64,000 nt of DNA. Origin: Stappia stellulata. Its GTDB lineage: Bacteria; Pseudomonadota; Alphaproteobacteria; Rhizobiales; Stappiaceae. Positions 27,003 through 37,754 of this stretch are shown here, one piece after another; the stretch's first letter is position 1, and each line of letters begins with the position of its first letter. The stretch spans positions 248,001 through 312,000 of the forward strand of contig NZ_JAIVMF010000004.1 in the NCBI RefSeq assembly GCF_020176715.1. Direction: 5' to 3'. A program made the translations under genes and the position numbers. The notes under the pieces were generated by a model, which was not told the DNA's origin, ran no database searches, and worked only from the letters and a program-made list of their open reading frames with translations.

Positions 27003-29081
27003 TCAGCGGCCCTCGCGGTACCACAACAGCGAGACCGCGCCGAGCAGCAGGGCAAGGCCAAGCAGCCCCTGGAACAGCGGGTAGCGGTCGACACCCTTCA
27101 GGACACTGGCATTCGTCGATTGCAGGCCGATCCATCCGTCGCCGGCAAAGGCGGTGGCGCGGCGCAGCGGCACCACCCGCGGCATCAGCAATTCCCCGCC
27201 GGCATCGGCGATCCGGCGGGTGGCGCCGCCGGTTTCCGCGCTGAGCGAGGCGAGCGTCGCGGTGGTGGACAGCACGTCGGTGAACTCGCGCGGGTTCGGC
27301 GGACCGACATGGACCAGCGCCTTTCGGGTGCCGTCATCCACCGTATAGAGGCCGAGATCGGGGGCGGGCGTGTTCGCGCGCCACAGTCCCGGCGCCACTT
27401 CCGTGGGTGTCAGCGTGCGGGTTTCGCCGCCGGGCAGGGTAAGAACGAGATCGCCGACGCTTTCGCCGATGGTCTGGCGCTCGGCGACGACCTCGGCCCC
27501 GCGCGAGCTCAGCCGCAGCGCCTCTTCCTCCAGGTCCGGTTCCTTCATCAGCCAGTGCGCCAGACGGCGAAGCAGCGCGACATGCGGACCGCCGCCCTCA
27601 TAGCCGCGCGCCCACAGCCAGACGTGGTCCGACAGGAGCACCGCGACGCGGCCCTCGCCCTCGCGGCCGAGCACCAGCAGCGGCTTGTCGTTGGCCCCGT
27701 TCATCAGCGTTTCGGCATTGGCGACATTGGCCTCGACGAGACGGAACCAGCGGCTCCAGTCCGGTGGGGTCGCGTTGCCGCCCGGCAGGTCGCGGGTGAC
27801 CGGATGACGGGTTCCCGTCTCCGAGATCTCGGCGCGGAACGGCTCTTCATAGACGACGCCGGTCGGCTCGGCCGGCAGGACGGGCGAGAGCGGCGTGCGG
27901 TAGATGCTGCCGCCGTCGGCATAGTCCGGGCCGCTTGCGACCAGCACCGCGCCGCCGTCGCGCACATAGCGGGCGATGTTGTCGAAATAGAGCAGCGGCA
28001 GCACGCCGCGCCGCACGTAGCGGTCGAAGATGATCAGGTCGAACTCGTCGATCTTGACCGAGAACAGCTCGCGGGTGGGAAAGGCGATCAGCGACAGCTC
28101 GTTGATCGGCGTGCCGTCCTGCTTGTTCGGCGGGCGCAGGATGGTGAAATGCACCAGATCGACGGAGGCATCGGATTTTAGCAGATTGCGCCAAGTGCGC
28201 TCGCCCGCGTGCGGACTGCCGGAGACCAGCAGCACCCGAAGGTTCTCGCGAATGCCCTCGACGGTGACCACGACCCGGTTGTTGAGCTCGGTCAGCTCGC
28301 CGGCGAGCGGATCTGCGGTGAACTCGAAGATGTTGTCGCCGCCATGGGCGATCTCGATCGGAATGTCGACGGTGGAGCCGGGCAGGGCGCGCTGTTCGGA
28401 GACGATCTCGCCGTCGCGGCGCACGACGATGCGCACGCGGGTCTGGGCCTCCGCCGGCCCGCGATCCTGCAATTGCAGGGTGACGACCTGTTCGGAGCCG
28501 ACAAGCGCGAATTTCGGCGCGCGGGCAATCGCCAGCCGGCGGTCGACCTCGTCCTCGCGGCCCGTGATAAGCGCGTGAAGCGGGGCCTGGAAGCCGAGAT
28601 CGGCCGCCGCCTCCGGGATGTCATGCACCTGCCCGTCGGTGATCATCACCGCGCCGCCGATGCGTTCGGGCGGAACGTCGGACAGACTGTCGGCAAGCGC
28701 GGAGAAAAGCGCGGTTCCGTCCGCGGCCGCCCCTTCGCCGCGCCCGGCGCGGGTCACCCGGATCTCATAGCCTGGCAGCGCGGAGATGCGGTCCTCCAGG
28801 GCCTCAAGGGCTGCCGCCGTCGTCGCGTCGCGCCCGTCGAGGCGCTGGCTCTGGCTTTCGTCGACGACGATGGACACCACGCTGGTCAGCGGTTCGCGAT
28901 CCTCGCGCTCGATCGCCGGGCCGGCCAGGGCGATGACGACGAGCGCCATGGCGAGCCCGCGCAGCGGCCAGGCGGGCAGGCGCATCAGCATGGCGGCGGC
29001 GGCCAGAACGGCGGCGACGGCGCCGGCAAGCGCGAGCGCCCATATCGGCACCAGGGGATCGAAGGACAGGGACCAGATCAA
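27003..29081 (-). CDS. Membrane-anchored protein of the MoxR/Bat-type operon
   Basis: 692 aa. Two transmembrane segments open the protein (about 10-32 and 40-58), a long extracytoplasmic region follows, and one segment closes it (about 668-685, LFQGLLGLALLLGAVSLLWY). The early region VVSIVVDESQSQRLDGRDAT resembles a von Willebrand A strand with a metal-site-like D-x-S-x-S. The middle (VLLVSGSPHAGERTWRNLL) resembles the glutamine-amidotransferase-like fold seen in such proteins. It is the last gene of the four-gene operon; function unknown. Confidence 0.82.
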   Translation of the reverse strand: MIWSLSFDPLVPIWALALAGAVAAVLAAAAMLMRLPAWPLRGLAMALVVIALAGPAIEREDREPLTSVVSIVVDESQSQRLDGRDATTAAALEALEDRISALPGYEIRVTRAGRGEGAAADGTALFSALADSLSDVPPERIGGAVMITDGQVHDIPEAAADLGFQAPLHALITGREDEVDRRLAIARAPKFALVGSEQVVTLQLQDRGPAEAQTRVRIVVRRDGEIVSEQRALPGSTVDIPIEIAHGGDNIFEFTADPLAGELTELNNRVVVTVEGIRENLRVLLVSGSPHAGERTWRNLLKSDASVDLVHFTILRPPNKQDGTPINELSLIAFPTRELFSVKIDEFDLIIFDRYVRRGVLPLLYFDNIARYVRDGGAVLVASGPDYADGGSIYRTPLSPVLPAEPTGVVYEEPFRAEISETGTRHPVTRDLPGGNATPPDWSRWFRLVEANVANAETLMNGANDKPLLVLGREGEGRVAVLLSDHVWLWARGYEGGGPHVALLRRLAHWLMKEPDLEEEALRLSSRGAEVVAERQTIGESVGDLVLTLPGGETRTLTPTEVAPGLWRANTPAPDLGLYTVDDGTRKALVHVGPPNPREFTDVLSTTATLASLSAETGGATRRIADAGGELLMPRVVPLRRATAFAGDGWIGLQSTNASVLKGVDRYPLFQGLLGLALLLGAVSLLWYREGR

Positions 29082-29092
29082 AAGCGGTGCTC

Positions 29093-31927
29093 CTATTGTC
29101 CGAGACGTTCAAGCAGGGCGGGGATATGGACCTGATCGGCCTTGTAGTTGCCGGTCAGCGCATACATCACGATGTTCACGCCTGCGCGAAACGCGAAGTC
29201 GCGCTGCGTCTGGTTGGGCGGGACCGTCGGATAGAGGTAGGTTCCCGCCTCGTCGATCGCCCAGGCCGCGGCGAAGTCGTTGCCGGTGATCAGCACGGGC
29301 GACACGCCGTCGCCGGCCCTCACCGGCCGGCCCGACAGGCCGCCGGCGTCGCGTTCGCTCGCCTCGACCCAGAGCGGACTTCCGGCATAGCGGCCGGGAA
29401 AGCTGTCGAGCAGATAAAACGCCTTGGTCAGCACGTGATCGGCGGGGACGGGCTCGAGCGGGGGAATGTCGAGCCCGTCGAGCACGGCGCGCAGCCGGAG
29501 AACGGCCGGCGAGGCGCCGAGCCCGGAAATGCCCGACGACACCTGGTCGGCGGTGTCGAACAGGATGGTCCCGCCGTTGCGCATATAGGTGTCGATGCGC
29601 GCCAGCGCCTCGGGGGAGGGGCGGGCGCTGTCTTCCGAGATCGGCCAGTACAGCAGGGGAAAGAAGGCCAGTTCGTCGCGCGCGATGTCGACCCCCATCG
29701 GCGCTTCCGGCTCGAGCGCGGTGCGGCGGGCGAGAAAGCGCGTCAGCCCGTAGAGCCCCTGCCGGCTCGCCTCGTCGCGCGCGGCATTCCCCGTCACCAC
29801 ATAGGCAAGCCGCGTGTCGAGCGAGGCGTCCAGCGCCATCAGGTCGGCGGAGGTATCCTGTGCGAGCGCGGGCCTGCCGGGCAGGGCGGTGACAGCGAGC
29901 ACCAGCAGCGCCGCACCGGCCGAGGTGGCGAAGCGGCCGCGCAACGGACGGCGGTCGCCGCGCAGCCAGATCATCGCCAGCGCGTCGGCGAAGAGAAGCA
30001 GCAGGGCGAGGACGAAGAACACGGGCCTGAGATCGCTGGCCGTCTGGGTCGGATAGGCGGCAATCTCGGCCGCGCCGCGCAAGGGTTCGAGGTCGAGCGG
30101 CATGACGTCCTCCGGCGCGCTGAAGAGGTTTATCGCGCGCAGGGCGTCGTCGCGTCCGTAGAAGCCCGGCGGATGGCGACGGCTTGCGGCGATCTCGCCG
30201 GCCGGGTCCACCGGCACGGCGGAGGCCGGCGGCGGCCCGAGGCGGCCGTAGCCGTCGAGAAGGCGCACCGGCGGCAGAACCGACGCCGGGTCGCCGGATG
30301 CGCGCCCCGTCTGCGTCGCCTCGCCGTCCGTGTCGGAGGCGGGCGCGGCGGCTCCCGAGAGCGCCACGATCCGCCGCAGCATTTCCACGAAGGTGCCGGA
30401 TATCGGCAGGTTGGACCAGGCGGTGTCGGCGGAGACATGGAACAGGATGATGCGTCCGCGCCCCTGCTGCGATGCCGTGACCAGCGGTGTGCCGTCGGCA
30501 AGCAGTGCCCAGCTGCGCTCCGACAGGTCCGGCCCCGGTTCGGCAAGCACCTGCCGGTTGACGGTGACATCGCCGGGCACGTCGAGACCGTCGAAGGGCG
30601 AGGCGTCGGAGAAGCCCGACAGCGGCTGCGGATCGTCCCAGGACAGGCTGCCGCCAAGCGTGCGGTCGCCGGCGCGCAAGGGTGTGGGGATGAGGTCGTC
30701 GCTGCCGCCGGCAAGCCGCGGTCCGGCAAAGCGGACCAGAACGCCGCCCTGGTCGACCCAGCGCGCCACCTCGTCGCGCACGGAATCGCGCAGGCGGCCG
30801 ACGTCGGCCATGATCAGGACGGAGACGCCCTCGTCGATCAGGGCCGGCACCGCCTCGTCGAGATTGTCGACGCGCGGACGGCGCAATTCGGTGAAGGGCG
30901 AGAGCGCCCGGTCGAGATAATAGAGCGGCGACAGCAGCGGCTGCGCCTGATCGACCGAGGCGCCGGAGACGAGCCCGACGGTGCGGCGCTGCGACCGGTC
31001 GTCCAGCAGCTGGACGCCGGCTGCACTCGCCTCGCCGGCGATCTCGAGGCGGGCGATGTCGTTACGTAGCTCGACCGGCAGGTCGAAGCGCACGGTCCCG
31101 GTCGTGCCGTCCTCGCCGAAGTCGGCGGGCACTTCGCCGATCACCAGGCCCTTGCGGTCGAGCGCGCGCACGCTGACCGGCGCGGTTGTCCCGGCCGGGC
31201 GCACAAGGATCGCGGTCAGGGCGTCGACGTCGTTTCGCGCCGCCGCAAGCACGGTCGGCTTCTGCAATTGGGTGTAGACGGTAAGCGCTGCCTCGCCGGC
31301 GATGGCGCGCAGGTCTTCCACGAAGCGCGGGTCGGTGCCGCCGGCGCTGTCGGTCGACAGCCAGATCACGGCGCCCGGCGCCTGTGCCGTGGCCGCCTTG
31401 CGCAGGCCGAGGGTGAGTTCGCCGCGCGCCGTCGGCCAGGGCCGCGGATCGAGCGCGCGCAGCCGGTCCAGTGCGATCCGCGCCGATTGCGGGACAAGCG
31501 GCTGGTCCGCTCCCTCGGCCGTGGCGGCGAGGAGCACGGGGCGGGCCTGGTCCGCCGCCGTTTCCAGAAGGCGCTCCGCCGTTCCGCGCTGGGTTTCCCA
31601 GTCGCCGGCCGAGGCCCAGCCGTTGTCGACGACAAGCCACAAGGGGCCGTCGCCGGCGGGCGCATCGGCGCTCGGGCGCCAGACCGGGCCGGCGAGCGCG
31701 ATGATCAGCGCCGCCGCCAGCGCGAGGCGCAGCAGCGTCAGCCAGAGCGGGCTCTTGTCAGGCGTCTCCTCGCGCTTGTCGATGTCGGCGAGAAGCCGCG
31801 CGGGCGGAAAGGCGACCTGGCGCGGGCGCGGCGGGATGAGGCGCAACAGCCACCAGATCGCCGGCAGCAGAAGAAGCGCGGCAAGCGCCAGAGGCGTTGT
31901 AAAGCCGAGCGGCAGGAAGGACATCAT
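29093..31927 (-). CDS. BatA / DUF4159-type membrane protein
   Basis: 944 aa. The N-terminus FLPLGFTTPLALAALLLLPA plus WWLLRLIPPRPR is the BatA-type membrane anchor found in Bat (aerotolerance) proteins. A vWA-like region follows (GPLWLVVDNGWASAGDWETQ), then further membrane segments near residue 650, and a C-terminal DUF4159-like domain (RNGGTILFDTADQV and NIVMYALTGNYKADQVHIPA). I start at the ATG at 31927, which overlaps the upstream stop as ATGA. Probably a scaffold with MoxR in envelope protein maturation; inferred from family context. Confidence 0.85.
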   Translation of the reverse strand: MMSFLPLGFTTPLALAALLLLPAIWWLLRLIPPRPRQVAFPPARLLADIDKREETPDKSPLWLTLLRLALAAALIIALAGPVWRPSADAPAGDGPLWLVVDNGWASAGDWETQRGTAERLLETAADQARPVLLAATAEGADQPLVPQSARIALDRLRALDPRPWPTARGELTLGLRKAATAQAPGAVIWLSTDSAGGTDPRFVEDLRAIAGEAALTVYTQLQKPTVLAAARNDVDALTAILVRPAGTTAPVSVRALDRKGLVIGEVPADFGEDGTTGTVRFDLPVELRNDIARLEIAGEASAAGVQLLDDRSQRRTVGLVSGASVDQAQPLLSPLYYLDRALSPFTELRRPRVDNLDEAVPALIDEGVSVLIMADVGRLRDSVRDEVARWVDQGGVLVRFAGPRLAGGSDDLIPTPLRAGDRTLGGSLSWDDPQPLSGFSDASPFDGLDVPGDVTVNRQVLAEPGPDLSERSWALLADGTPLVTASQQGRGRIILFHVSADTAWSNLPISGTFVEMLRRIVALSGAAAPASDTDGEATQTGRASGDPASVLPPVRLLDGYGRLGPPPASAVPVDPAGEIAASRRHPPGFYGRDDALRAINLFSAPEDVMPLDLEPLRGAAEIAAYPTQTASDLRPVFFVLALLLLFADALAMIWLRGDRRPLRGRFATSAGAALLVLAVTALPGRPALAQDTSADLMALDASLDTRLAYVVTGNAARDEASRQGLYGLTRFLARRTALEPEAPMGVDIARDELAFFPLLYWPISEDSARPSPEALARIDTYMRNGGTILFDTADQVSSGISGLGASPAVLRLRAVLDGLDIPPLEPVPADHVLTKAFYLLDSFPGRYAGSPLWVEASERDAGGLSGRPVRAGDGVSPVLITGNDFAAAWAIDEAGTYLYPTVPPNQTQRDFAFRAGVNIVMYALTGNYKADQVHIPALLERLGQ

Positions 31928-32871
31928 GCGCCGTCTCCCTTGCCGTCCTGCATCAGGTGACCGCTCAAGCGGCTGTGCAGCACCAGCATCGGTTCCGCCG
32001 CCGGGCGGTCGGTATGGTGCACCAGGAAGGTCCATCCGGCCTTGCGCGCGACATCGCGCAGGGTCTCGCGGTGGGCGTTGAGGCGGGCGGTATAGGCGGC
32101 GCGCCAGTCCTCGGCCTTGCCGCTGGTCAGCCGGAAGCCGCTCTCGGGGTCATGAAACTCGGTGCGCCCGGTGAAGGGAAAGGTCTCCTCGATCGGGTCG
32201 AGCAGCATCACGACATGGGCGCGCGCGCCGGTCGCCGCGACCGTTTGCATCCAGACCAGCGTCTCCTCCAGCGGATCGAGCAGGTCGCCGATCAGAACGA
32301 CATCGGAAAACCGCCGGATTTCATGGGCGTCGGGCAGGCTGACCGGATCCCTGACGTGGGCAAGCGCCGAGGCGATGCGCTCGGCCGCGTGCCGGTCGGA
32401 GACCGGACGGCGCAGGCCGGGCAGGCCGACGCGCTCGCCGGTTTCGGCCAGAAGGTCGGCCAGCGCCAGCAACAGCACCAGCGCGCGGTCGCGCTTGGTG
32501 GTCTGCGAAAGATGCGAGCGGAACGCCATGGAGGAGGAAAGATCCGCCCACAGCCACACCGTATGGGCGGCCTCCCATTCGCGCTCGCGCACGTAAAGAT
32601 GATCGTCGCGCGCGGAGCGGCGCCAGTCGATGCGCTTGACCGGCTCGCCGGCGACGAAGGGGCGGAACTGCCAGAAGTTCTCGCCAGCGCCCGCGCGCCG
32701 GCGTCCGTGCCAGCCGGCATTGACCGTCATGGCCACTTGTCGCGCCTCGACCAGAAGGTCTGGCAGGGCGTCGGCGAGCGCGCGGGCGCGCCCGACCACC
32801 TGCGGCCAGGCCTCTCCCTCGGCTTGCTCCGGGGCGGCGCGGGGCGATGCGAAGCGCGAAAGGCCCTCCAT
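31924..32871 (-). CDS. DUF58 domain-containing protein
   Basis: 315 aa. The DUF58 signature is seen in GENFWQFRPFVAGEPVKRID followed by WRRSARDDHLYVREREWE. The rest has a vWA-like fold beginning at VWLWADLSSSMAF (D-x-S-x-S). DUF58 proteins accompany MoxR ATPases almost universally. Cytoplasmic; no membrane segment. Overlaps the following gene by ATGA and lies 6 bp after moxR. Confidence 0.9.
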   Translation of the reverse strand: MEGLSRFASPRAAPEQAEGEAWPQVVGRARALADALPDLLVEARQVAMTVNAGWHGRRRAGAGENFWQFRPFVAGEPVKRIDWRRSARDDHLYVREREWEAAHTVWLWADLSSSMAFRSHLSQTTKRDRALVLLLALADLLAETGERVGLPGLRRPVSDRHAAERIASALAHVRDPVSLPDAHEIRRFSDVVLIGDLLDPLEETLVWMQTVAATGARAHVVMLLDPIEETFPFTGRTEFHDPESGFRLTSGKAEDWRAAYTARLNAHRETLRDVARKAGWTFLVHHTDRPAAEPMLVLHSRLSGHLMQDGKGDGA

Positions 32872-32877
32872 CGGCGG

Positions 32878-33882
<1,005 letters not shown>

Positions 33883-34152
33883 GTCCGCTGCGTCCTTCCT
33901 GATTCTGCGCCTAGTTTTTTGTCGCCAGACTTCTGTCGCAAGTCTTCCGTTGCCAGTATGGGCCGTCCCGCGTCTCCTGTCGCACCCGGAATGCGCCGCC
34001 GGCGAGGTCGTTCGCTCGCCTGGCCTCCGACCGGCCGGTTTGACAGCCTCGCGCCCGCGCCGTAAGCCGATGGGAGGGCATCGCGACGCACCCTCTTGCG
34101 CCGGATCGCCACCGCCCCACCTTTCAGTGGGATTGGCCGGCTCGAGTCATCC

Positions 34153-34827
34153 ATGTCAAAACAGGGTATGGGCCAAATCATGGCGGGGACAACTCGATTG
34201 ACGCAAAAAGCGAAGGACGACATTCGCCGCGACGGGCCGGAGACACTTCCCGCGGGCCTTGCGGATCTCGTTGCACGCGCCGGCAGCGGCCGCACAACCC
34301 CGCCGGTGGAGCGCTGGAACCCGCCGTTTTGCGGCGACATCGACATGCGGATCTCCGCCGACGGGCGCTGGCACTATCTCGGCTCGCCGATCGGGCGGGA
34401 GCGTCTCGTGCGCCTGTTCGCCTCCGTCCTGCGCCGCGACGAGGACGGCCGTCACTATCTCGTGACCCCGGTCGAGCGCATCGGAATCACCGTCGACGAC
34501 GCGCCGTTCCTTGCGGTCGAACTCTTTGCCGAGGGCGGGGGGAGCGACCGGGTGATGACGCTGCGCACCAATGTCGGCGATGTGGTGCGGGTCGATGCCG
34601 ATCATCCGTTGCGCTTTGCCGCCGAGCCCGAGACCGGCGGGCTGAAGCCCTATGTCACCGTGCGCGGCCGCCTGGAGGCGCTGTTCTCGCGCCCGCTGTT
34701 GCATCAGCTTGCGGACATGCTGGAAGAGGATCCCGAAACGCCCGGACGCCTCGGCGTGTGGAGCGGCGGCGTGTTCTTCCCCGTCCCCGCCGAGGTCGCC
34801 GCGCCCGACGGGGAGGAGGCGACGTGA
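34153..34827 (+). CDS. DUF1285 domain-containing protein
   Basis: 224 aa. Family landmarks are WNPPFCGDIDMRISADGRWH, then YLGSPIGRERLVRLFASVLR and HYLVTPVERIGITVDDAPFL. Function is unknown. In this group of bacteria it travels with the CoA pyrophosphatase, DUF6111 and cca genes that follow here, and overlaps the first of them by GTGA. The start is uncertain: ATGs at 34168 and 34180 are alternatives. Confidence 0.88.
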   Translation: MSKQGMGQIMAGTTRLTQKAKDDIRRDGPETLPAGLADLVARAGSGRTTPPVERWNPPFCGDIDMRISADGRWHYLGSPIGRERLVRLFASVLRRDEDGRHYLVTPVERIGITVDDAPFLAVELFAEGGGSDRVMTLRTNVGDVVRVDADHPLRFAAEPETGGLKPYVTVRGRLEALFSRPLLHQLADMLEEDPETPGRLGVWSGGVFFPVPAEVAAPDGEEAT

Positions 34828-35474
34828 GCCTCGCCGCCGACGCCGGCGACCGGGGCTTTTTGGCCTCCGCCGAAGCCTTCACGCATCATGCCAGCACCCG
34901 CATCGAGCGCGTCGCGCGCGGCGAGGTCGGCGATCATATCCTCAATCCGGACCTTGGACCCTTTGCCTTCGCCAAGCGTCCGCCCCGCGATGCGGCGGTG
35001 CTGATCGCCGTCGTCGAACGGGCCGAGGGCGCGAGCGTCATCCTGACCCAGCGCACGGATCACCTGCCGTCCCACGCCGGGCAGATTTCGCTTCCGGGAG
35101 GCAAGATCGAACCGCATGACGACGGTCCGCTCGGCGCGGCCCTGCGCGAGGCGGACGAGGAAATCGGCCTGTCGCCCGGTCTCGTGCGGCCCGCCGGCAT
35201 TCTTCCCACCTATCTGACCGGTTCCGGGTATAGGGTGGCCCCGGTGGTGGCGCTGGTTGATCCGGCGGCCCGTCTGACGCCCGATCCCGGCGAGGTGGCC
35301 GAGGTCTTCGAGGTTCCGCTCAGCTTCCTGATGGACGAGGCCAATCACCTGCGGCAAAGCCGGATGCTCGCCGGCAAGCCGCGCTATTTCTACGCCATGC
35401 CCTACAGGGAGCGCTACATCTGGGGCGTGACTGCCGGGATCCTGAGGCTCTTGTACGAAACGGTTTGCCGCTGA
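34824..35474 (+). CDS. CoA pyrophosphatase (NUDIX, NudL type)
   Basis: 216 aa. The NUDIX box is GGKIEPHDDGPLGAALREAD followed by EEIGL. It is preceded by the CoA-pyrophosphatase signature region RTDHLPSHAGQISLPGGK. Cleaves CoA or oxidised CoA to phosphopantetheine and 3',5'-ADP. The GTG start overlaps the DUF1285 stop and has GGGAGGAG upstream; it also overlaps the next gene as TGATG. Confidence 0.9.
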   Translation: MSLAADAGDRGFLASAEAFTHHASTRIERVARGEVGDHILNPDLGPFAFAKRPPRDAAVLIAVVERAEGASVILTQRTDHLPSHAGQISLPGGKIEPHDDGPLGAALREADEEIGLSPGLVRPAGILPTYLTGSGYRVAPVVALVDPAARLTPDPGEVAEVFEVPLSFLMDEANHLRQSRMLAGKPRYFYAMPYRERYIWGVTAGILRLLYETVCR

Positions 35475-35734
35475 TGCTGCGTATTGTTCTTACCCAACTG
35501 TTCCTGTTCGCGCTGCCCTTCATCGGGTATGCGGTCTGGCTCTTCGTCAACAAGAAGGCGCAAACCTCCGAAAACTGGCGCAAGGGACCGATTATCTGGA
35601 TGGTCATCGGCGGCTGCGCTCTGGCGATTGCCGGCATGGTGTGGCTCGCCACCTTCGAGGGGCTGCCGGAAGGAAAGGTCTACAAGCCGGCGGAACTGCG
35701 TGACGGGGTGTTCATTCCCGGCCGCTACGAATAG
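35474..35734 (+). CDS. DUF6111-type small membrane protein
   Basis: 86 aa with two transmembrane segments, about 4-24 (VLTQLFLFALPFIGYAVWLF) and 40-60 (IIWMVIGGCALAIAGMVWLA), and a short soluble tail ending VFIPGRYE. The ATG overlaps the upstream stop (TGATG). Function unknown; the position between nudL and cca is conserved in related bacteria as I recall. Confidence 0.88.
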   Translation: MLRIVLTQLFLFALPFIGYAVWLFVNKKAQTSENWRKGPIIWMVIGGCALAIAGMVWLATFEGLPEGKVYKPAELRDGVFIPGRYE

Positions 35735-35749
35735 GGCGTGGTGCTATCT

Positions 35750-36991
35750 ATGACCGCGCGGATCACCGCGGACTGGCTGCATGAGCCGGCGCTTCAGGCC
35801 GTCTTCGACGCGCTCGAGACCGATGGCGACACCGCGCGCGTGGTCGGCGGCGCCGTGCGCAACACGCTGCTTGGCCTGCCCGCCACCGATATCGACATCT
35901 CGACCACGGCGGAACCGTCCGCGGTGATGGAAAAGGCGGCTGCCCACGGGCTCAAGGCCGTTCCGACCGGCTTCGACCACGGTACCGTCACGCTGGTTAC
36001 GCGGGGCACCCCCTATGAGGTGACCTCCCTGCGCGAGGACGTGAAGACCCACGGCCGGTCCGCAACCGTGCGCTTCGGCCGCAGCTGGCAGCATGATGCC
36101 GAGCGGCGCGACTTCACCATGAACGCGCTCTACTGCGACCGTCACGGCACCGTCTACGATCCGGTCGGCGGGCTGCCCGACCTTCGGGCCCGGCATGTGC
36201 GCTTCATCGGCGATCCGCGTCTCAGGATCGCGGAGGACTATCTGCGCATCCTGCGGTTCTTCCGCTTTCACGCCCAATATGGCGCCGGCGATCTGGATGC
36301 AGCCGGTATCGCGGCGGTCACAGAGCTTCGCGACGGGCTTGCCGGGCTGTCGGCGGAGCGCATCGGCATGGAAATGCGCAAGCTCGTCTCGGCGCCGCGA
36401 GCCGCCGAGACGATACAGGCGATGCGCGATGCCGGCATCGTGTCGCGGGTGCTGGCGACCCATGGCGGGCTGCGGCCGTTCCAGGATCTGCGCGCGCTCG
36501 ATCCGCTGGCGCCGGAGGCGTGCTCGCCGGCGCTGGCGCTTGCCGTCCTCAGCGACGGCGGCGAGGCGGATCTTGACGACATGGCCGACCACTTGCGGCT
36601 GTCCAATGCGGAGCGCAAGCGCATGAAGGCCGCGCGCAGCGCCTCCGACATTCCGCGCGGCTGGGGCGAGGCGCGGCCCGCCCCCGTGAGCGACACGGAG
36701 ATCCGGCGCCTGTTGTTTCTCGCCGGCCGCGAGGCCGCCATCGACGGCCTGCTGCATGCCTGGGCAAATGCCGGCACGGGGCCTGAGGATCCGGTGTTCC
36801 TGCCGGCGCTTGAGCGCCTGCGCGAGGCCGAGATCCCGGTGTTTCCGCTGACCGGCAAGGATCTTCTCGCCGCAGGAGTACCGGCAGGCCCCCATGTCGG
36901 AGAGGCGCTGGCACGGGCGCAGGCCGCCTGGATCGACAGCGATTTCTCGCTCGATCGCGACGCTCTGCTGGCCGTCGCGACGGGGGCTTGA
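35750..36991 (+). CDS. cca: CCA tRNA nucleotidyltransferase
   Basis: 413 aa, class II polymerase-beta superfamily. Landmarks are RVVGGAVRNTLLGLPATDID with the catalytic DIDIST Asp pair, the template region FERDFT-like RRDFTMNALY, and RIAEDYLRILRFFRFHAQYG. No C-terminal HD domain is visible. It adds or repairs the 3' CCA of tRNAs. An upstream GTG at 35738 is a possible alternative start. Last gene of the DUF1285 operon. Confidence 0.92.
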   Translation: MTARITADWLHEPALQAVFDALETDGDTARVVGGAVRNTLLGLPATDIDISTTAEPSAVMEKAAAHGLKAVPTGFDHGTVTLVTRGTPYEVTSLREDVKTHGRSATVRFGRSWQHDAERRDFTMNALYCDRHGTVYDPVGGLPDLRARHVRFIGDPRLRIAEDYLRILRFFRFHAQYGAGDLDAAGIAAVTELRDGLAGLSAERIGMEMRKLVSAPRAAETIQAMRDAGIVSRVLATHGGLRPFQDLRALDPLAPEACSPALALAVLSDGGEADLDDMADHLRLSNAERKRMKAARSASDIPRGWGEARPAPVSDTEIRRLLFLAGREAAIDGLLHAWANAGTGPEDPVFLPALERLREAEIPVFPLTGKDLLAAGVPAGPHVGEALARAQAAWIDSDFSLDRDALLAVATGA

Positions 36992-37068
36992 GTTTTCGCT
37001 CCAACAGCAAGATTTCGCTATCTCGCCGTGTTTTCCCCGGCGCCGCACCCGGTGCGCCGACCGTTGGC

Positions 37069-37082
37069 TTGACCGAGGTCAA
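37069..37082 (+). promoter_or_regulatory. FNR/FixK-like box upstream of usp
   Basis: TTGACCGAGGTCAA is a perfect palindrome matching TTGAY-N4-RTCAA, the site form of FNR/FixK/FnrL proteins. It lies about 120 bp before the universal stress protein gene, a gene class often induced by low oxygen through such regulators. Confidence 0.6.
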
Positions 37083-37202
37083 CGTAGCGGAAGCCGTTTT
37101 GGGGTTTGCTGAAGGCCGATGGTCGCCGCCGGGGCGCAGAGACGGACCGGCCGGCCGCGTTCGCACCGCAGGCGAAACCCAAAAAATGTGGAGGGAACCG
37201 AG

Positions 37203-37730
37203 ATGACCGAACATGTTCTCGTGGCAACCGACGGGTCCGACATGTCGCGCAAGGCCGTGGAGATGGCGGCGCGGATCGCCGCCGCCTTCGGCGCGCGCAT
37301 GACGGTGCTGCACGTCCTGTTGCACGGAGATCGCGCGGAGGAGGCGAGCCGCCTTGCCGAGGTGGAGCACCTCGTGCGCGATGTCTCGAAACGTGTGATG
37401 CCCGATTTCGGCAATATGCCGGCGACGATGCAGGACCTGCTCGGGCAGGCGCACAGCAGCGAGGAAACCGCGCGAATGGTCTCCGCGCTTGGCGATGCCA
37501 TCGCAGAGCAGGCCGCCAGCCGGGCGCGCGAGCTCGGCGCACCCGACGTGACGATCCGGGTGATGCCGGGCGACTATGCGAAGAGCATTCTCGAAACCGC
37601 CGAGGAGGTCGGCGCGGACCTGATCGTGATGGGCAGCCGGGGCCTCGGCGGTCTCAAGGGACTGCTTCTCGGCAGCGTGTCCAACAAGGTCGTCCAGCAT
37701 GCCTCCTGCAGTGTGATCGCCGTCAGGTAG
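37203..37730 (+). CDS. Universal stress protein (UspA family)
   Basis: 175 aa, single Usp domain. It begins HVLVATDGSDMSRKAVEMAA and ends with the ATP-binding motif G-x2-G-x9-G in MGSRGLGGLKGLLLGSVSNK. The central insert (residues 55-90) is longer than in minimal Usp proteins. GGAGGG precedes the ATG at 37203. It is a single gene whose upstream palindrome suggests oxygen-responsive control. Confidence 0.93.
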   Translation: MTEHVLVATDGSDMSRKAVEMAARIAAAFGARMTVLHVLLHGDRAEEASRLAEVEHLVRDVSKRVMPDFGNMPATMQDLLGQAHSSEETARMVSALGDAIAEQAASRARELGAPDVTIRVMPGDYAKSILETAEEVGADLIVMGSRGLGGLKGLLLGSVSNKVVQHASCSVIAVR

Positions 37731-37754
37731 CGCGGTAGCGCCGCCGGAGGCGGC

